A DNA stretch of 64,000 bases from Vagococcus fluvialis (GCF_003337315.1 NZ_QPJV01000003.1:62001-126000), one strand, 5' to 3'. Counted from the first letter of the stretch, positions 8,941-20,535 are shown. Notes: generated from the letters alone by a model not told the origin. A program made the numbers and translations.

Positions 8941-8978
8941 TGCTATGATTTGTTTGTCAATCACAGATTTGCGCAAAT
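8941..8978 (+). promoter_or_regulatory. Promoter and palindromic operator of the PTS operon
   Basis: The extended -10 TGCTATGAT is at 8941-8949. The perfect palindrome ATTTGCGCAAAT (8967-8978) follows about 10 nt after the expected transcription start, a good position for a repressor such as the adjacent RpiR protein. The same palindrome recurs at 17703-17714 ahead of a membrane protein gene. A cre-like TGAAAGCACT stretch (about 8913-8922) lies further upstream. Confidence 0.55.
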
Positions 8979-9010
8979 AAGGTTGAACCAAATGGGAGAG
9001 GAAAAAGAGA

Positions 9011-11909
<2,899 letters not shown>

Positions 11910-11929
11910 AACTCAGCTGAAAGAATAAT

Positions 11930-11963
11930 AAAGAGGCTGGCTTATGAAGTTAGCCTCTTTTAT
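11930..11963 (+). terminator. Intra-operon terminator or attenuating hairpin
   Basis: AAAGAGGCT (11930-11938) pairs with AGCCTCTTT (11952-11960), followed by T residues. It lies between the GH4 and gnd genes, so it may reduce rather than stop transcription of the gluconate half of the operon. Confidence 0.65.
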
Positions 11964-11978
11964 TTATGGAGGATAAAG

Positions 11979-12890
11979 ATGAAAGTAAATGTCATTGGTT
12001 TAGGAAAGATGGGTTTAAACTTAGTAAGTAATCTTTTAAAAGAAAATCATGAAGTCACTTGTTTTGATATAAATGAAGAAGCTTTAAAAGAAGCAAGTAA
12101 AATGGGAGCAAAAGCAGTTTCCAAAATTGAGGATTTATTTGGTGGTGCTGACAAATCACCAAGTGTTTATTGGTTAATGTTGCCTTCAGGGAAAATCACT
12201 AATGATACTCTTGACTTATGTCAAAGAAAATTAGCTTCAGGAGATATTGTTATTGATGGTGGTAACTCAAGATATGCTGATAGTGTGGCTCATTACTATA
12301 AGTTTAAAGAAAATAATATTCATTTCTTAGATGTTGGAACTTCTGGAGGAATTGGTGGAGCTAAAAATGGAGCTTGCATGATGATTGGTGGCGATAAAGA
12401 AGCGTTTCTAGTAGTAGAAACAATTTTTTCTTCGATTTGTGTGGTAGATGGTTATCTATATTGTGGTGCGGCAGGTAGTGGTCATTACCTAAAAATGGTT
12501 CATAATGGAATTGAATACGGTATGATGCAAGCCATCGGTGAGGGATTTAATTTATTACACCATTCGAGTTATGACTATAATTTAGAGAAAGTGGCGAAGG
12601 TCTTTAATCATGGTTCTGTTATCAGAAGTTGGTTGATGGAATTAACAGAAAATGCTTTGAAAGAAAACCCTAAGTTAAGTGGTATTAGTGGAGAAATCCC
12701 TTCATCGGGTGAAGGGAAATGGACCATTGAAGAAATGCTTGAGTTACAACAATCAGCTCCAGTCATCACTCAGTCTTTATTAACAAGATATAGTTCAATG
12801 GATCAAGAAAAATATGGGGAAAAATTAATAGCTGCCTTAAGAAATCAATTTGGCGGACATGAAATTCCTACAACTAAGAAGGTTGACTAA
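11979..12890 (+). CDS. gnd: 6-phosphogluconate dehydrogenase, short decarboxylating type
   Basis: A 303-residue enzyme of the short (YqeC/GndA) class that oxidises and decarboxylates 6-phosphogluconate to ribulose-5-phosphate. The N-terminal Rossmann site is GLGKMGLNLV. The 6PGDH signature is FLDVGTSGGIGGAKNGACMM, and HYLKMVHNGIEYGMMQ carries the catalytic lysine. Short forms are usually NAD-dependent, as the family is known; the cofactor is not proven here. It lies between the GH4 gene and the sugar-acid kinase, whose ATG overlaps its stop by one base. Gene order gnd-gntK recalls gluconate operons. Confidence 0.93.
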   Translation: MKVNVIGLGKMGLNLVSNLLKENHEVTCFDINEEALKEASKMGAKAVSKIEDLFGGADKSPSVYWLMLPSGKITNDTLDLCQRKLASGDIVIDGGNSRYADSVAHYYKFKENNIHFLDVGTSGGIGGAKNGACMMIGGDKEAFLVVETIFSSICVVDGYLYCGAAGSGHYLKMVHNGIEYGMMQAIGEGFNLLHHSSYDYNLEKVAKVFNHGSVIRSWLMELTENALKENPKLSGISGEIPSSGEGKWTIEEMLELQQSAPVITQSLLTRYSSMDQEKYGEKLIAALRNQFGGHEIPTTKKVD

Positions 12891-14305
12891 TGATGACTAT
12901 TTTTTTAGGAATAGATATTGGCACAACGGCAATTAAGTTTAAAGTATACGACACTATGGAAGCTAAAATAAATTTTAGTTTACCTGTTATGACTTATTAC
13001 GAGGAAAATGCTGTTTATCAAAATCCAAAAGAAATATTAGAATCAGTAAAAGAAGGTATAAAAATAGTTATTCAACAAGTAAACACTATTAACAAAATAG
13101 CATTTAGTACTGCCATGCATACGATAATTCCAAGAGTAAATCAGAATGAAGAGTTAAGAATGTATATTTGGTCAGACAATCAAGCTAGCGAGGTCGTAAA
13201 GGAATTTAAGCAAACAAAATTAGCTGAACCATTTTATTATAAAACAGGAACTCCAATTCATGCTATGACTCCTTTTTCAAAAATAATATTTTTTAAACAA
13301 TCTCAACCAGATTTTTTTCAAAAAATAAGTCATTGGCAAGATTTAAAATCTTATATTTTCAGTGAACTAACAGGGAATAATGTGACTGATTATAGTAATG
13401 CCTCAGCGACAGGTATTTTTGATAGTTTGAATTTTGAGTGGGATAAAGAAATTCTTGCTTATTTAGAGCTAAAAAAAGAATCTTTACCTAGATGTTTGAG
13501 TCCAAAAGAAAGCTTTAAAATACTTGGATATCAAGCAGAAGAATTAGAAATTTCTCCTGAAGTTGAAATTATTTTAGGAGCAAGTGATGGGTGTTTAGCA
13601 GCTTTAGCAGCTTATAAAAAAACAGGTGGAAAACTTACATTGACTCTAGGAACAAGTGGAGCTATCAGAAAACTGACTAAACAACGAGAATTAAATTTTA
13701 AAAGTAATCAATTTTGCTATTATGTGTCAGAAAATCTTTGGGTAATTGGTGGGGCTACAAATAATGGTGGCAAGGTATTAGAGTGGCTACAGTATTCATT
13801 TTATGATAATCAGGTAGATACTTATTCTAGTTTAGCTAAAAGTTTAACTAATATGGATTACAAGAAAAAAATTCCTGTTTTTCTACCGTATTTACAAGGA
13901 GAGCGGGCTCCAATTTGGAACAGTGAAGCTACAGGTGAACTAGTAGAATTATCTATAAACAACACTCAAAGTGATATCATTCTTTCAGTTGCTGAAGGAA
14001 TTTTATTTAACTTAAAAAAAATATACGACACATTAGAATTTAAGCAAAAAGAAAAGACTTTACTATTAAGTGGCGGTTTTTTTAAAACACCTGAATTAAT
14101 CCAAGCCGTAGCCGATATATTTAACATGAATGCTTGCTTAAGTGAAACTACGGAACCGATAGATGGATTATTCTTTTTGAGTTGTGATGGTCAATTAGTA
14201 AATGAAGACAAATTATTGGTAGTTCCAACACTAAACCATCAGAAACAACAATACTACGAAAAAAGATATGAATTGTTTATAAATTATCTAGAAAAAATGT
14301 TGTGA
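12890..14305 (+). CDS. gntK: FGGY-family kinase, probable gluconokinase
   Basis: A 471-residue FGGY carbohydrate kinase. The N-terminal ATPase motif is GIDIGTTAIKFKVYD. The central and C-terminal lobes carry DYSNASATGIFD, GASDGCLAAL, LTLTLGTSGAIRKL and LLLSGGFFKTPEL. Coupling to a 6-phosphogluconate dehydrogenase makes gluconate (to 6-phosphogluconate) the most likely substrate. No gluconate permease is encoded in the operon, so the gluconate presumably arises inside the cell from the GH4 reaction. FGGY substrates cannot be assigned firmly from sequence, and another sugar acid or ketose is possible. Confidence 0.85.
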   Translation: MMTIFLGIDIGTTAIKFKVYDTMEAKINFSLPVMTYYEENAVYQNPKEILESVKEGIKIVIQQVNTINKIAFSTAMHTIIPRVNQNEELRMYIWSDNQASEVVKEFKQTKLAEPFYYKTGTPIHAMTPFSKIIFFKQSQPDFFQKISHWQDLKSYIFSELTGNNVTDYSNASATGIFDSLNFEWDKEILAYLELKKESLPRCLSPKESFKILGYQAEELEISPEVEIILGASDGCLAALAAYKKTGGKLTLTLGTSGAIRKLTKQRELNFKSNQFCYYVSENLWVIGGATNNGGKVLEWLQYSFYDNQVDTYSSLAKSLTNMDYKKKIPVFLPYLQGERAPIWNSEATGELVELSINNTQSDIILSVAEGILFNLKKIYDTLEFKQKEKTLLLSGGFFKTPELIQAVADIFNMNACLSETTEPIDGLFFLSCDGQLVNEDKLLVVPTLNHQKQQYYEKRYELFINYLEKML

Positions 14306-14320
14306 CAAGGAGGGAAATGA

Positions 14321-14812
14321 ATGTTTGATTTATTAAAAAAACGAAAGAAACAAGAGAATGAATTATCTCTTTACAGCGTTGCTAAAGGTAATTTAATTTC
14401 AATTACAGAAGTTCAGGATGATGTGTTTTCTAAAAAGATGTTAGGTGATGGGTATGCGATACAACCAGTAGATGGAAAAATATATTCACCTATAAAAGGG
14501 GAAGTTACGTCGATATTTCCAACAAAACATGCTATTGGAATAAAAAGTGACTCAGAAATAGAGATTTTAGTTCATATTGGAATTGATACTGTTGATTTAA
14601 AAGGAATCCCTTTTGAAACTTATGTAAAAGAAGGCGACCGAATAGATAAGGGAACACTTTTATCCACTGTCAATTTGGAACTGTTAGCAGAAAAAGAAAA
14701 ATCAAATGATGTATTAGTAATAATTACTAGTGAAAATTACAAAGAATTGATTATAAATCAGTATGGATTAGTAGATGAAAATAATGTTATTGGAAATTTA
14801 CTAATCAAGTAG
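14321..14812 (+). CDS. PTS EIIA, glucose type (Crr-like)
   Basis: A 163-residue glucose-class EIIA. It carries SPIKGEV, then EILVHIGIDTVDLKGIPFE with the histidine that accepts phosphate from HPr, and YVKEGDRIDKGTLL. It starts 15 bp after the kinase gene with an AAGGAGGG site, and it completes the PTS phosphorelay to the EIICB encoded at the head of the operon. It has no fused partner. A hairpin terminator closes the operon. Confidence 0.93.
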   Translation: MFDLLKKRKKQENELSLYSVAKGNLISITEVQDDVFSKKMLGDGYAIQPVDGKIYSPIKGEVTSIFPTKHAIGIKSDSEIEILVHIGIDTVDLKGIPFETYVKEGDRIDKGTLLSTVNLELLAEKEKSNDVLVIITSENYKELIINQYGLVDENNVIGNLLIK

Positions 14813-14826
14813 TGATTAAGAGAAAT

Positions 14827-14874
14827 AAAAAAGTATTCAGATAGCCGTATTATTAGCTATTTGGATACTTTTTA
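14827..14874 (+). terminator. Terminator of the PTS operon
   Basis: An 18-bp stem with two mismatches (from AAAAAGTATTCAGATAGC to GCTATTTGGATACTTTTT) flanked by A and T runs. Confidence 0.75.
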
Positions 14875-14940
14875 GTATGTAATAATAAGTTTCTACTCCC
14901 TAAATCCATCTATTTGCTTCAACTCAGCTTCAATCAATGC

Positions 14941-15855
14941 TCATTTATCTTCTAAAAATACTGGTAAATAAAGTGGCACTTCGTCGATATTATTTGTCTG
15001 AGGAAATTCAGGTAAGCCAACTGTTTTAGATGCAACTTCAAATAATAAGCCATTTGGCTCTTTAAAATAAGTGGCAAAAATAAATTCGCGAGGCACAATA
15101 CCAGAGTTAGTAAAATGACGTTCTTCAATTAAAGCTTGAATTTCTTCTAAGCGTTCTTTGTCCTCAGCATAAAGTGCTAAGTGATGAATACCACCAATCC
15201 CTTGATCTTCAAGAGGATTTAGCTTGTCTTCAATCAAATAAATTTTGTGTTTAAAGACACCATTAGTATTTTGAAGTACAGTAATTGGAAATCTTTCTTC
15301 AGGAAATTGACTTGTTTCATGGAAATCAAACCAGTTAGTTAAAATGAATTCAGTTGCCTTTTTATAGCGAATCCGAAGATGAACAGAATGAATACCTAAA
15401 ATCGCAAAATCAGTAGGGACGTCACTATCTGGATTTGGGTAATAGGTTTCATCAGGATTAGCAACAACAGCAAAGCCAATTTTTAAACCATCAGGATCTT
15501 CAAAACGAAGCATTAAATCTTCACCATATGTTTCAATTCCGTAATGCTCAATATTAAATTGATTTAATCGATTTTCCCAATAAGTTAGAGCATCAACATT
15601 TGGCACAGCAAAAATAATTCGTTCAATGGAGTTTGTTCCAAAAGTATTTTCTTTAAAGGTATTGATTTGGAACAGAGTAAATTCCGTACCACCTCGACCA
15701 GTTGTATCTGAGAAGAACAAGTGGTACATAGTCTTTTCATCTTGGTTAACTGTTTTTATTAATAGTTTTAAACCTAGTGTGTTATGATAAAAATCATAAG
15801 ACTGATGAATATCTGAAACAAGAGATGATACGTGATGAATACCTAGATTTTTCAT
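14941..15855 (-). CDS. VOC-family ring-cleaving dioxygenase, MhqO/MhqA type
   Basis: A 304-residue protein with two vicinal-oxygen-chelate modules. It contains GIHHVSSLVSDIHQSYDFY, with the first metal-binding His, IHSVHLRIR at the second module, GIGGIHHLALYA, and a C-terminal GLLFEVAS with the metal-binding Glu. It is like Bacillus MhqA/MhqE/MhqO, which act on hydroquinone-type compounds. It is divergent from an MhqD-like hydrolase with only 42 bp between start codons. I see no good ribosome site upstream of its ATG, which is unusual here. No MhqR-like box was found nearby. Confidence 0.85.
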   Translation of the reverse strand: MKNLGIHHVSSLVSDIHQSYDFYHNTLGLKLLIKTVNQDEKTMYHLFFSDTTGRGGTEFTLFQINTFKENTFGTNSIERIIFAVPNVDALTYWENRLNQFNIEHYGIETYGEDLMLRFEDPDGLKIGFAVVANPDETYYPNPDSDVPTDFAILGIHSVHLRIRYKKATEFILTNWFDFHETSQFPEERFPITVLQNTNGVFKHKIYLIEDKLNPLEDQGIGGIHHLALYAEDKERLEEIQALIEERHFTNSGIVPREFIFATYFKEPNGLLFEVASKTVGLPEFPQTNNIDEVPLYLPVFLEDK

Positions 15856-15897
15856 GTGATGTCAGTCCAATCTTTATTATTTTTGGAGGTGCTAATG

Positions 15898-16479
15898 ATG
15901 GAGTCATTTATTGAAACAACCACATCAAAAGAAGCATTTGTTTTATTTCATGGAACAGCTGGAAATGAATTTAGTTTATTATTTTTAACAGGTGAATTAG
16001 ATCCACATGCTAATATTATTAGCTTTTTAGGTGATGTTGGGACTGGTGTAGAACGCCGCTTTTTCGCACCTTTAAATGATCATCAATTAGATAAAGATGA
16101 TTATGATAATCATGTTAATCGATTCTTAAAAGAATGGCAAGAAATGGAGATTTCTTATGATAAAGTAACATTTATTGGTTACTCAAATGGAGCTAATTTT
16201 ATTCAAGGAATCATAAAAGAAAATCCTGACATTGCTGATGAGATCATTTTAATGCACCCGCAAAATTTTGATTTTAAGTTTGAAGAAAAAGGAAATATTA
16301 AACGTATTTTACTAACAACAGGTGCTAATGATACGATGATTATTCCAGGAGATATTGTGAGACTAAAACAAGAGTTACAAAGAGTTTTCTCAGATGTTTC
16401 TTTAGAAATTACAGATGGTGGACATGGTGTAGATGATGAGGAAGTAGCAGCTATAAGAAAATGGTATAAAGCAAACTAA
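15898..16479 (+). CDS. Alpha/beta hydrolase (carboxylesterase), MhqD-like
   Basis: A 193-residue cytoplasmic alpha/beta hydrolase. It has FVLFHGTAGNE (oxyanion region), GYSNGAN with the nucleophilic serine, TGANDTMI with the acidic residue and DGGHGVDDEE with the catalytic histidine. Size and motifs match the phospholipase/carboxylesterase family that includes MhqD. The ATG at 15898, 7 nt after GGAGGT, is preferred over ATG 15895 and over an upstream ATG at 15856 that lacks a site. A paralogue is at 23668. A role in quinone or electrophile defence is inferred from MhqD and the neighbours. Confidence 0.88.
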   Translation: MESFIETTTSKEAFVLFHGTAGNEFSLLFLTGELDPHANIISFLGDVGTGVERRFFAPLNDHQLDKDDYDNHVNRFLKEWQEMEISYDKVTFIGYSNGANFIQGIIKENPDIADEIILMHPQNFDFKFEEKGNIKRILLTTGANDTMIIPGDIVRLKQELQRVFSDVSLEITDGGHGVDDEEVAAIRKWYKAN

Positions 16480-16530
16480 AAAACTATGTTTATCAAGTAA
16501 TCATTACTTTGATAAACATGGTTTTTTCTA
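16478..16530 (+). terminator. Strong terminator
   Basis: A long stem (16478-16500 with 16504-16527, about 22 bp with one bulge) with A and T tails, directly after the hydrolase gene. Confidence 0.85.
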
Positions 16531-16624
16531 TTTAAAGTAAGTAGCTAAACAGTGATAAAAGGACTACAATTAAGTAGACAATAGCAATTATTTATCTCTT
16601 CAATAAAAGAAAAGAGGAATCATC

Positions 16625-17551
16625 ATGACAAAAATAACAGAACTTTTAGGGATTGAGTACCCAATTTTTCAAGGAGCAATGGCTCAAATTTCAACCTCAC
16701 AATTAGCTGGAGCTGTATCAGAAGCTGGTGGATTAGGAATTATTGCTTCAGGTGGGATGAGTGCAGATCAATTAAGAGAGGAAATTCAAAAAACAAGAGC
16801 TATTACAAATAAACCATTCGCAGTAAATGTGATGTTAATGATGGAAAATTGTGATGAGATTGTTGATGTTATTTTAGAATCCAATGTGAAAATAATCACA
16901 ACAGGGGCAGGAACACCTAAGAAATACATGCCCAAATTAAAAGAAGCTGGTGTGATCGTTGTTCCAGTTGTCCCAAGTGCCAAATTAGCTAAAAAAATGG
17001 AAGATTTAGGTGCTGATGCTGTTGTGGCAGAAGGAACAGAAGCCGGTGGACATATTGGTGAAGTGGCCACAATGCCTTTAATTGCAGCGGTGACAAAAGC
17101 CATTTCGATTCCAGTTGTAGCTGCAGGGGGAATTTCAGATGGTAGAGGTTTAGCAGCAGCCTTTTCATTAGGTTCAGAAGGAGTTCAGATGGGAACTGTT
17201 TACCTAGCCTCAAAAGAATGTCCAATTCCAGATAGCTTTAAAGAAAAAGTAATTGAATCTATTGAAACATCAACAGTGGTAACAGGTCGTAGAAACGGAG
17301 CTCCTGTTAGAACGATTAGAAATGCGATGACAACTCATTATATTGAGTTAGAAAATCAAGATGTTCCTCGTGAAGAATTAGAAAAATTAACGATGGGTTC
17401 TCTAGCCAAAGCAGTTGTAGAAGGTGATGTTGAAAATGGCTCACTTATGGCAGGTCAGATTTTAGGAAATATCACAAGTATTAGACCAGTTGCCCAAATT
17501 CATGAAGACATACTAAAAGAATATCGAGCTATCACATTACCGAAAATCTAA
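16625..17551 (+). CDS. FabK-like / nitronate monooxygenase-like flavoenzyme
   Basis: A 308-residue FMN-binding TIM-barrel protein. It shows YPIFQGAMAQIS, TTGAGTPKKYM, VVAEGTEAGGHIGE (the histidine-containing motif typical of FabK), PVVAAGGISDGRGLAAA and VQMGTVYLAS. The family holds both enoyl-ACP reductase II (FabK) and 2-nitropropane dioxygenase/nitronate monooxygenases. The fold and cofactor are clear but the reaction is not. It is not in a fatty-acid synthesis cluster; its neighbours are quinone-stress genes, which may favour a detoxifying role. A close paralogue lies at 33050. Confidence 0.85.
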   Translation: MTKITELLGIEYPIFQGAMAQISTSQLAGAVSEAGGLGIIASGGMSADQLREEIQKTRAITNKPFAVNVMLMMENCDEIVDVILESNVKIITTGAGTPKKYMPKLKEAGVIVVPVVPSAKLAKKMEDLGADAVVAEGTEAGGHIGEVATMPLIAAVTKAISIPVVAAGGISDGRGLAAAFSLGSEGVQMGTVYLASKECPIPDSFKEKVIESIETSTVVTGRRNGAPVRTIRNAMTTHYIELENQDVPREELEKLTMGSLAKAVVEGDVENGSLMAGQILGNITSIRPVAQIHEDILKEYRAITLPKI

Positions 17552-17569
17552 ATTAAAAGATAAGTCAAG

Positions 17570-17600
17570 CCTTGCTATTACAAGTAGTGAGGTTTTTTTC
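17570..17600 (+). terminator. Terminator after the FabK-like gene
   Basis: An 8-bp stem with two G-T pairs (17570-17577 with 17585-17592) followed by seven T residues. Confidence 0.6.
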
Positions 17601-17665
17601 ATGCCTATCAGCTATTTAGAGAAATCTATTAATTTTAATAATACCCTCTCTTAAAATAACTAAGT

Positions 17666-17741
17666 TGTAATCGCTTACCCTACAAGATAAAGTAAACTTG
17701 TAATTTGCGCAAATTCGAATTGAAATAATTTATTTTATAGT
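17666..17741 (+). promoter_or_regulatory. cre-like site, palindrome and -10 ahead of the 17812 gene
   Basis: TGTAATCGCTTACC at 17666-17679 fits the CcpA cre consensus except at the last base. AATTTGCGCAAATT at 17702-17715 is a perfect 14-bp palindrome shared in core with 8967-8978. TATAGT at 17736-17741 could be a -10. The combination suggests catabolite repression plus a specific regulator; this is inferred from sequence only. Confidence 0.5.
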
Positions 17742-17811
17742 TACTGCTTACACAACTAACATATAAAAATAATCAAAATGACAGTTATTAGTTTTTTAAA
17801 GGGAGACGATT

Positions 17812-19041
17812 ATGGAGAAATTTATAATGGAGAAAAGAATAAAGCATCCTGTTTTAAGTGGGTTAGCGACAGTGGCACTTTTAGTTGTTATTGCTTCAGT
17901 ATTTTGGGTAGTGTGGTCAAATGTTTGGAAGATGGTCATTCTATTAATTGGGGGTAGCTCTGTTGCAGGACTAAGCCCAGAAGTTCAAGGTCATTTTCTT
18001 AAAGAATCAGTTGAAGGAACTTTCTTTTGGATGGTCATTTCAACTTGGGTTTGGTTTACACTTAGTTTAGGTAATTTCGGTAAAAATAAAGAATCAACGA
18101 AGCAACCTATTACAGGTTTACGTTATACAGGAATGGCTTTAGTAACAGGAGCAGTGGCTTTTGCTATCTTTGTTTCTCTGTTAGGTATTTGGTGGGAGCC
18201 GTTTAGTTGGCAAGTGCTTTTCCGCCCAGTAGATGACACGCAAGCTTTATTAGCGATTAAAGGTTGGGCAGCTATTAACTTCTTTACTTTAGCAGTTATT
18301 CTAGCTCAAATTCCAATTACAAGTTTATTTGGTAGATATCCATTTAGCAAATATTCAAAAGAAGATTGGTCAGTAGGCTTTGGGACTTTATTCTTAGGTT
18401 TGTTTGTTGCTTTATTAGTTTGGGTGTTCTTTATTTTACCAAGTTTTTTCACGTTACAAGTAGACGGAGTAACTATTACAAAACAACCATTTGGTGATTG
18501 GAGTACAGCTCTTGCATGGTGTCAATTATTCATTTTCTTCTTTTTAATTCCAGCAGAAGGTGGAGAAGGTTACCCGCAAAAGCTAATTACTACTAAACAA
18601 CCATGGTCAGGATTAATTGGTTTAGGAATTGCTTTAGCAGGAGCTTTCACGATGTTACCAATTTTAAGAAACCTTTTAACACCTTTAGCTGAATCAGTAG
18701 GAATTCCAGCTGACTTAGCAGTAGCATCATTTGCTTTAACAATCATTAATGTGATGTTAGCTTGGCATCATCACTTTGATGACTATCCAAATCAAGAAGT
18801 GATGCCTTCAGCACTAAAACGTATTTTATTACAATTTGCAGTGGTGATTGTAGTTGGATCTGTTTTAGGAATTCTTTGGATTAAATATTTACATATTTGG
18901 CCATTTGGAGCTAATGATTTAGGTTTAGGTCATCCAATGTTAGGTATTTTAGGTGGACAATTTGTTTACATGTTACCAATGGTATTTATGAATACATTCT
19001 TTGATAAATGGCCAATGGCTAAAAGAGTAAAAGAAAAATAA
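17812..19041 (+). CDS. Tryptophan-rich polytopic membrane protein, unknown function
   Basis: A 409-residue integral membrane protein with about ten predicted membrane segments and a charged C-terminus. I cannot name its family. Notable features are many tryptophans near membrane ends (FWVVWSNVWKM, GIWWEPFSW), an acidic FLIPAEGGEGYP motif, and AWHHHFDDYPNQ between two late membrane segments, which could bind a metal or heme. Two start codons are possible (17812 and 17827); only the first has a GGGAG site at proper spacing. It is monocistronic, with a possible cre site and the shared GCGC palindrome upstream, so it may be sugar-regulated. Confidence 0.75.
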   Translation: MEKFIMEKRIKHPVLSGLATVALLVVIASVFWVVWSNVWKMVILLIGGSSVAGLSPEVQGHFLKESVEGTFFWMVISTWVWFTLSLGNFGKNKESTKQPITGLRYTGMALVTGAVAFAIFVSLLGIWWEPFSWQVLFRPVDDTQALLAIKGWAAINFFTLAVILAQIPITSLFGRYPFSKYSKEDWSVGFGTLFLGLFVALLVWVFFILPSFFTLQVDGVTITKQPFGDWSTALAWCQLFIFFFLIPAEGGEGYPQKLITTKQPWSGLIGLGIALAGAFTMLPILRNLLTPLAESVGIPADLAVASFALTIINVMLAWHHHFDDYPNQEVMPSALKRILLQFAVVIVVGSVLGILWIKYLHIWPFGANDLGLGHPMLGILGGQFVYMLPMVFMNTFFDKWPMAKRVKEK

Positions 19042-19049
19042 AAAAATTA

Positions 19050-19098
19050 GACATGAGAAACCCTTGATTCGTAAGGCTTTCTCGTGTCTTTTTTAGTT
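19050..19098 (+). terminator. Terminator after the 17812 gene
   Basis: A GACATGAGAAA/TTTCTCGTGTC stem with one mismatch followed by TTTTTT. Confidence 0.65.
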
Positions 19099-19110
19099 TA
19101 CTTTAAAAAA

Positions 19111-19165
19111 ACTTATAAAAAGTAAGTCTTTTGTTTTGACTTATAAAAAGTAAGTGTAGTATGCT
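19111..19165 (+). promoter_or_regulatory. Promoter with two TTAY-N5-GTAA operators (FMN reductase)
   Basis: Two identical 17-bp inverted repeats ACTTATAAAAAGTAAGT lie at 19111-19127 and 19139-19155. The second fills the spacer between a -35 TTGACT (19136-19141) and a -10 TATGCT (19160-19165). A repressor bound there would block RNA polymerase. The half-sites match the TTAC-N5-GTAA arrangement described for YodB/CatR-type (MarR/DUF24) repressors, with one base changed. The same motif occurs at 20549-20587 and 57376-57419. Confidence 0.7.
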
Positions 19166-19251
19166 AATAACATCAAAGAAATAACAAAGTATTCACAAGA
19201 TACTTTAGTAAAATTTGAAAATAAAAAAATTATTATGCGGAGGAAACAATT

Positions 19252-19773
19252 ATGAAATTTGGAATTATTTTAGGAAGTACAAGAGAAGGACGCGTTAGCC
19301 CACAAGTAGGAGATTATATTAAAGAAATCGCAAGTAAACGCGCTGATCACGATTTTGAAATCGTTGATATTAAAGAATTTAACTTACCATTTATGGGTAC
19401 TGCTGAAGGAAATCCAGCATGGAATGCTAAAATTGATGAATTAGATGGTTATATCTTTATTACTCAAGAATACAACCATGGTTTAACAGCACCACTTAAA
19501 AACGCTATTGATAGTGCTCGTCCAGAGTTCTTCAATAAAGCAGCTGGTATTGTAAGTTACGGATCAGCTGGTGGGGTTCGTGCAGCTGAACAATTACGTG
19601 TGATTATGGCTGAACAAAAAGTAGCAACAGTTAGAACAAACCCAGCCTTTAACTTATTTACAGACTTTGAAAACTTTGCTGATTTCAAACCAGGTGAGCA
19701 TATGGAACCAGGAATTAATGATATGTTAGATGAATTAATTTTATGGTCAGAAGCATTTAAAACAATTAGATAA
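19252..19773 (+). CDS. NADPH-dependent FMN reductase / azoreductase-like flavoprotein
   Basis: A 173-residue flavodoxin-fold reductase. GSTREGRVSPQVGDYI is the phosphate-binding loop for FMN, and TQEYNHGLTAPLKNAIDSAR and SYGSAGGVRAAEQLR are typical of the FMN_red/azoreductase family. It probably reduces quinones or azo and nitro compounds with NADPH in the cytoplasm. Its promoter carries a double inverted-repeat operator of the YodB/CatR type, the regulator class that controls azoreductase and nitroreductase genes in Bacillus. It is monocistronic with its own terminator. Confidence 0.9.
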   Translation: MKFGIILGSTREGRVSPQVGDYIKEIASKRADHDFEIVDIKEFNLPFMGTAEGNPAWNAKIDELDGYIFITQEYNHGLTAPLKNAIDSARPEFFNKAAGIVSYGSAGGVRAAEQLRVIMAEQKVATVRTNPAFNLFTDFENFADFKPGEHMEPGINDMLDELILWSEAFKTIR

Positions 19774-19782
19774 GACATTGAA

Positions 19783-19815
19783 AGACCGATTAAGCTTTAT
19801 TTTCGGTCTTTTTTT
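19783..19815 (+). terminator. Terminator after the FMN reductase gene
   Basis: AAAGACCGA pairs with TTCGGTCTTT and is followed by a T run. Confidence 0.75.
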
Positions 19816-19861
19816 AATCTTCGTGTACAATTAAGGTATAGATAAAGAAAGGAGCTTACAG

Positions 19862-20528
19862 ATGAAAAAAATAGTACTAGTTTTAAGTCTTGGACTGTTT
19901 CTAACAGGATGTGAAAAAGCTCCAAGTAAAATAAAAGATGAAACTAAAGAGTCCTCAGTAACTCAATTTTCATCAACTAGTGAAACAAGTACATCAAAGG
20001 AGGAAATAAAAGAGATGGAAGTATTTGAAGCGAGAAGTTTAATTCAAGCTGTTATGAATAATGATATTGAGTTCACAAAAAGAATTCTTGAAGATAAAAC
20101 ATATAATATTAATGAAGTGAATCAACAAAATAATATTCAAGATATTCCATATCTTTACGCAGGAGCTCAAGGAAAGACTGAAATTTTAGCTTATATGCTA
20201 AAAAACAGTCAACCTAATCAACAAATTTATAATCGTTTTGGTGGTAATACGATTATCCCCGCTGCTGAAAAAAAGCCATTTAGATACAGTGAAACTTTTA
20301 CTAGAAGATGGAACCGTAGATATTAATCATCAAAACAATTATGGTTACACTGCTTTAATAGAAGCAATTGCTTTAACAGATGGTTCAAAAGTCTATCAAG
20401 ATATTGTTGCTGAGTTATTAAAATACGGTGCGGATAAAAATTTAAAAGATAATTATGGTAAAACGGCTACTGATTATGCTAGAGAATTAGGTTATGGCAA
20501 TATTTTAAAGATGCTGGAAAACAAGTAG
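19862..20528 (+). pseudogene. Ankyrin-repeat lipoprotein gene with a frameshift
   Basis: The first frame (19862-20326) encodes a lipoprotein signal peptide with lipobox FLTGC, a Ser/Thr/Glu-rich linker and ankyrin-like repeats (EARSLIQAVMNNDIEFTKRI). It then runs off into unrelated residues. The ankyrin repeats continue in the next frame to 20528 (LDTVKLLLEDGTVDINHQNN, YGYTALIEAI, VAELLKYGADKNLKDNYGKT). The frames meet at an A7 run (20268-20274); six A residues would give an uninterrupted protein of about 221 residues. This is either a real frameshift or a homopolymer sequencing error. The intact product would be a membrane-anchored, outward-facing ankyrin protein of unknown partner. Confidence 0.85.
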
Positions 20529-20535
20529 TGACGCT

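Noticed and set aside
16570-16624. MhqR half-site (TATCTC) before the FabK-like gene
   Set aside because: Only one half matches; the second half is absent.
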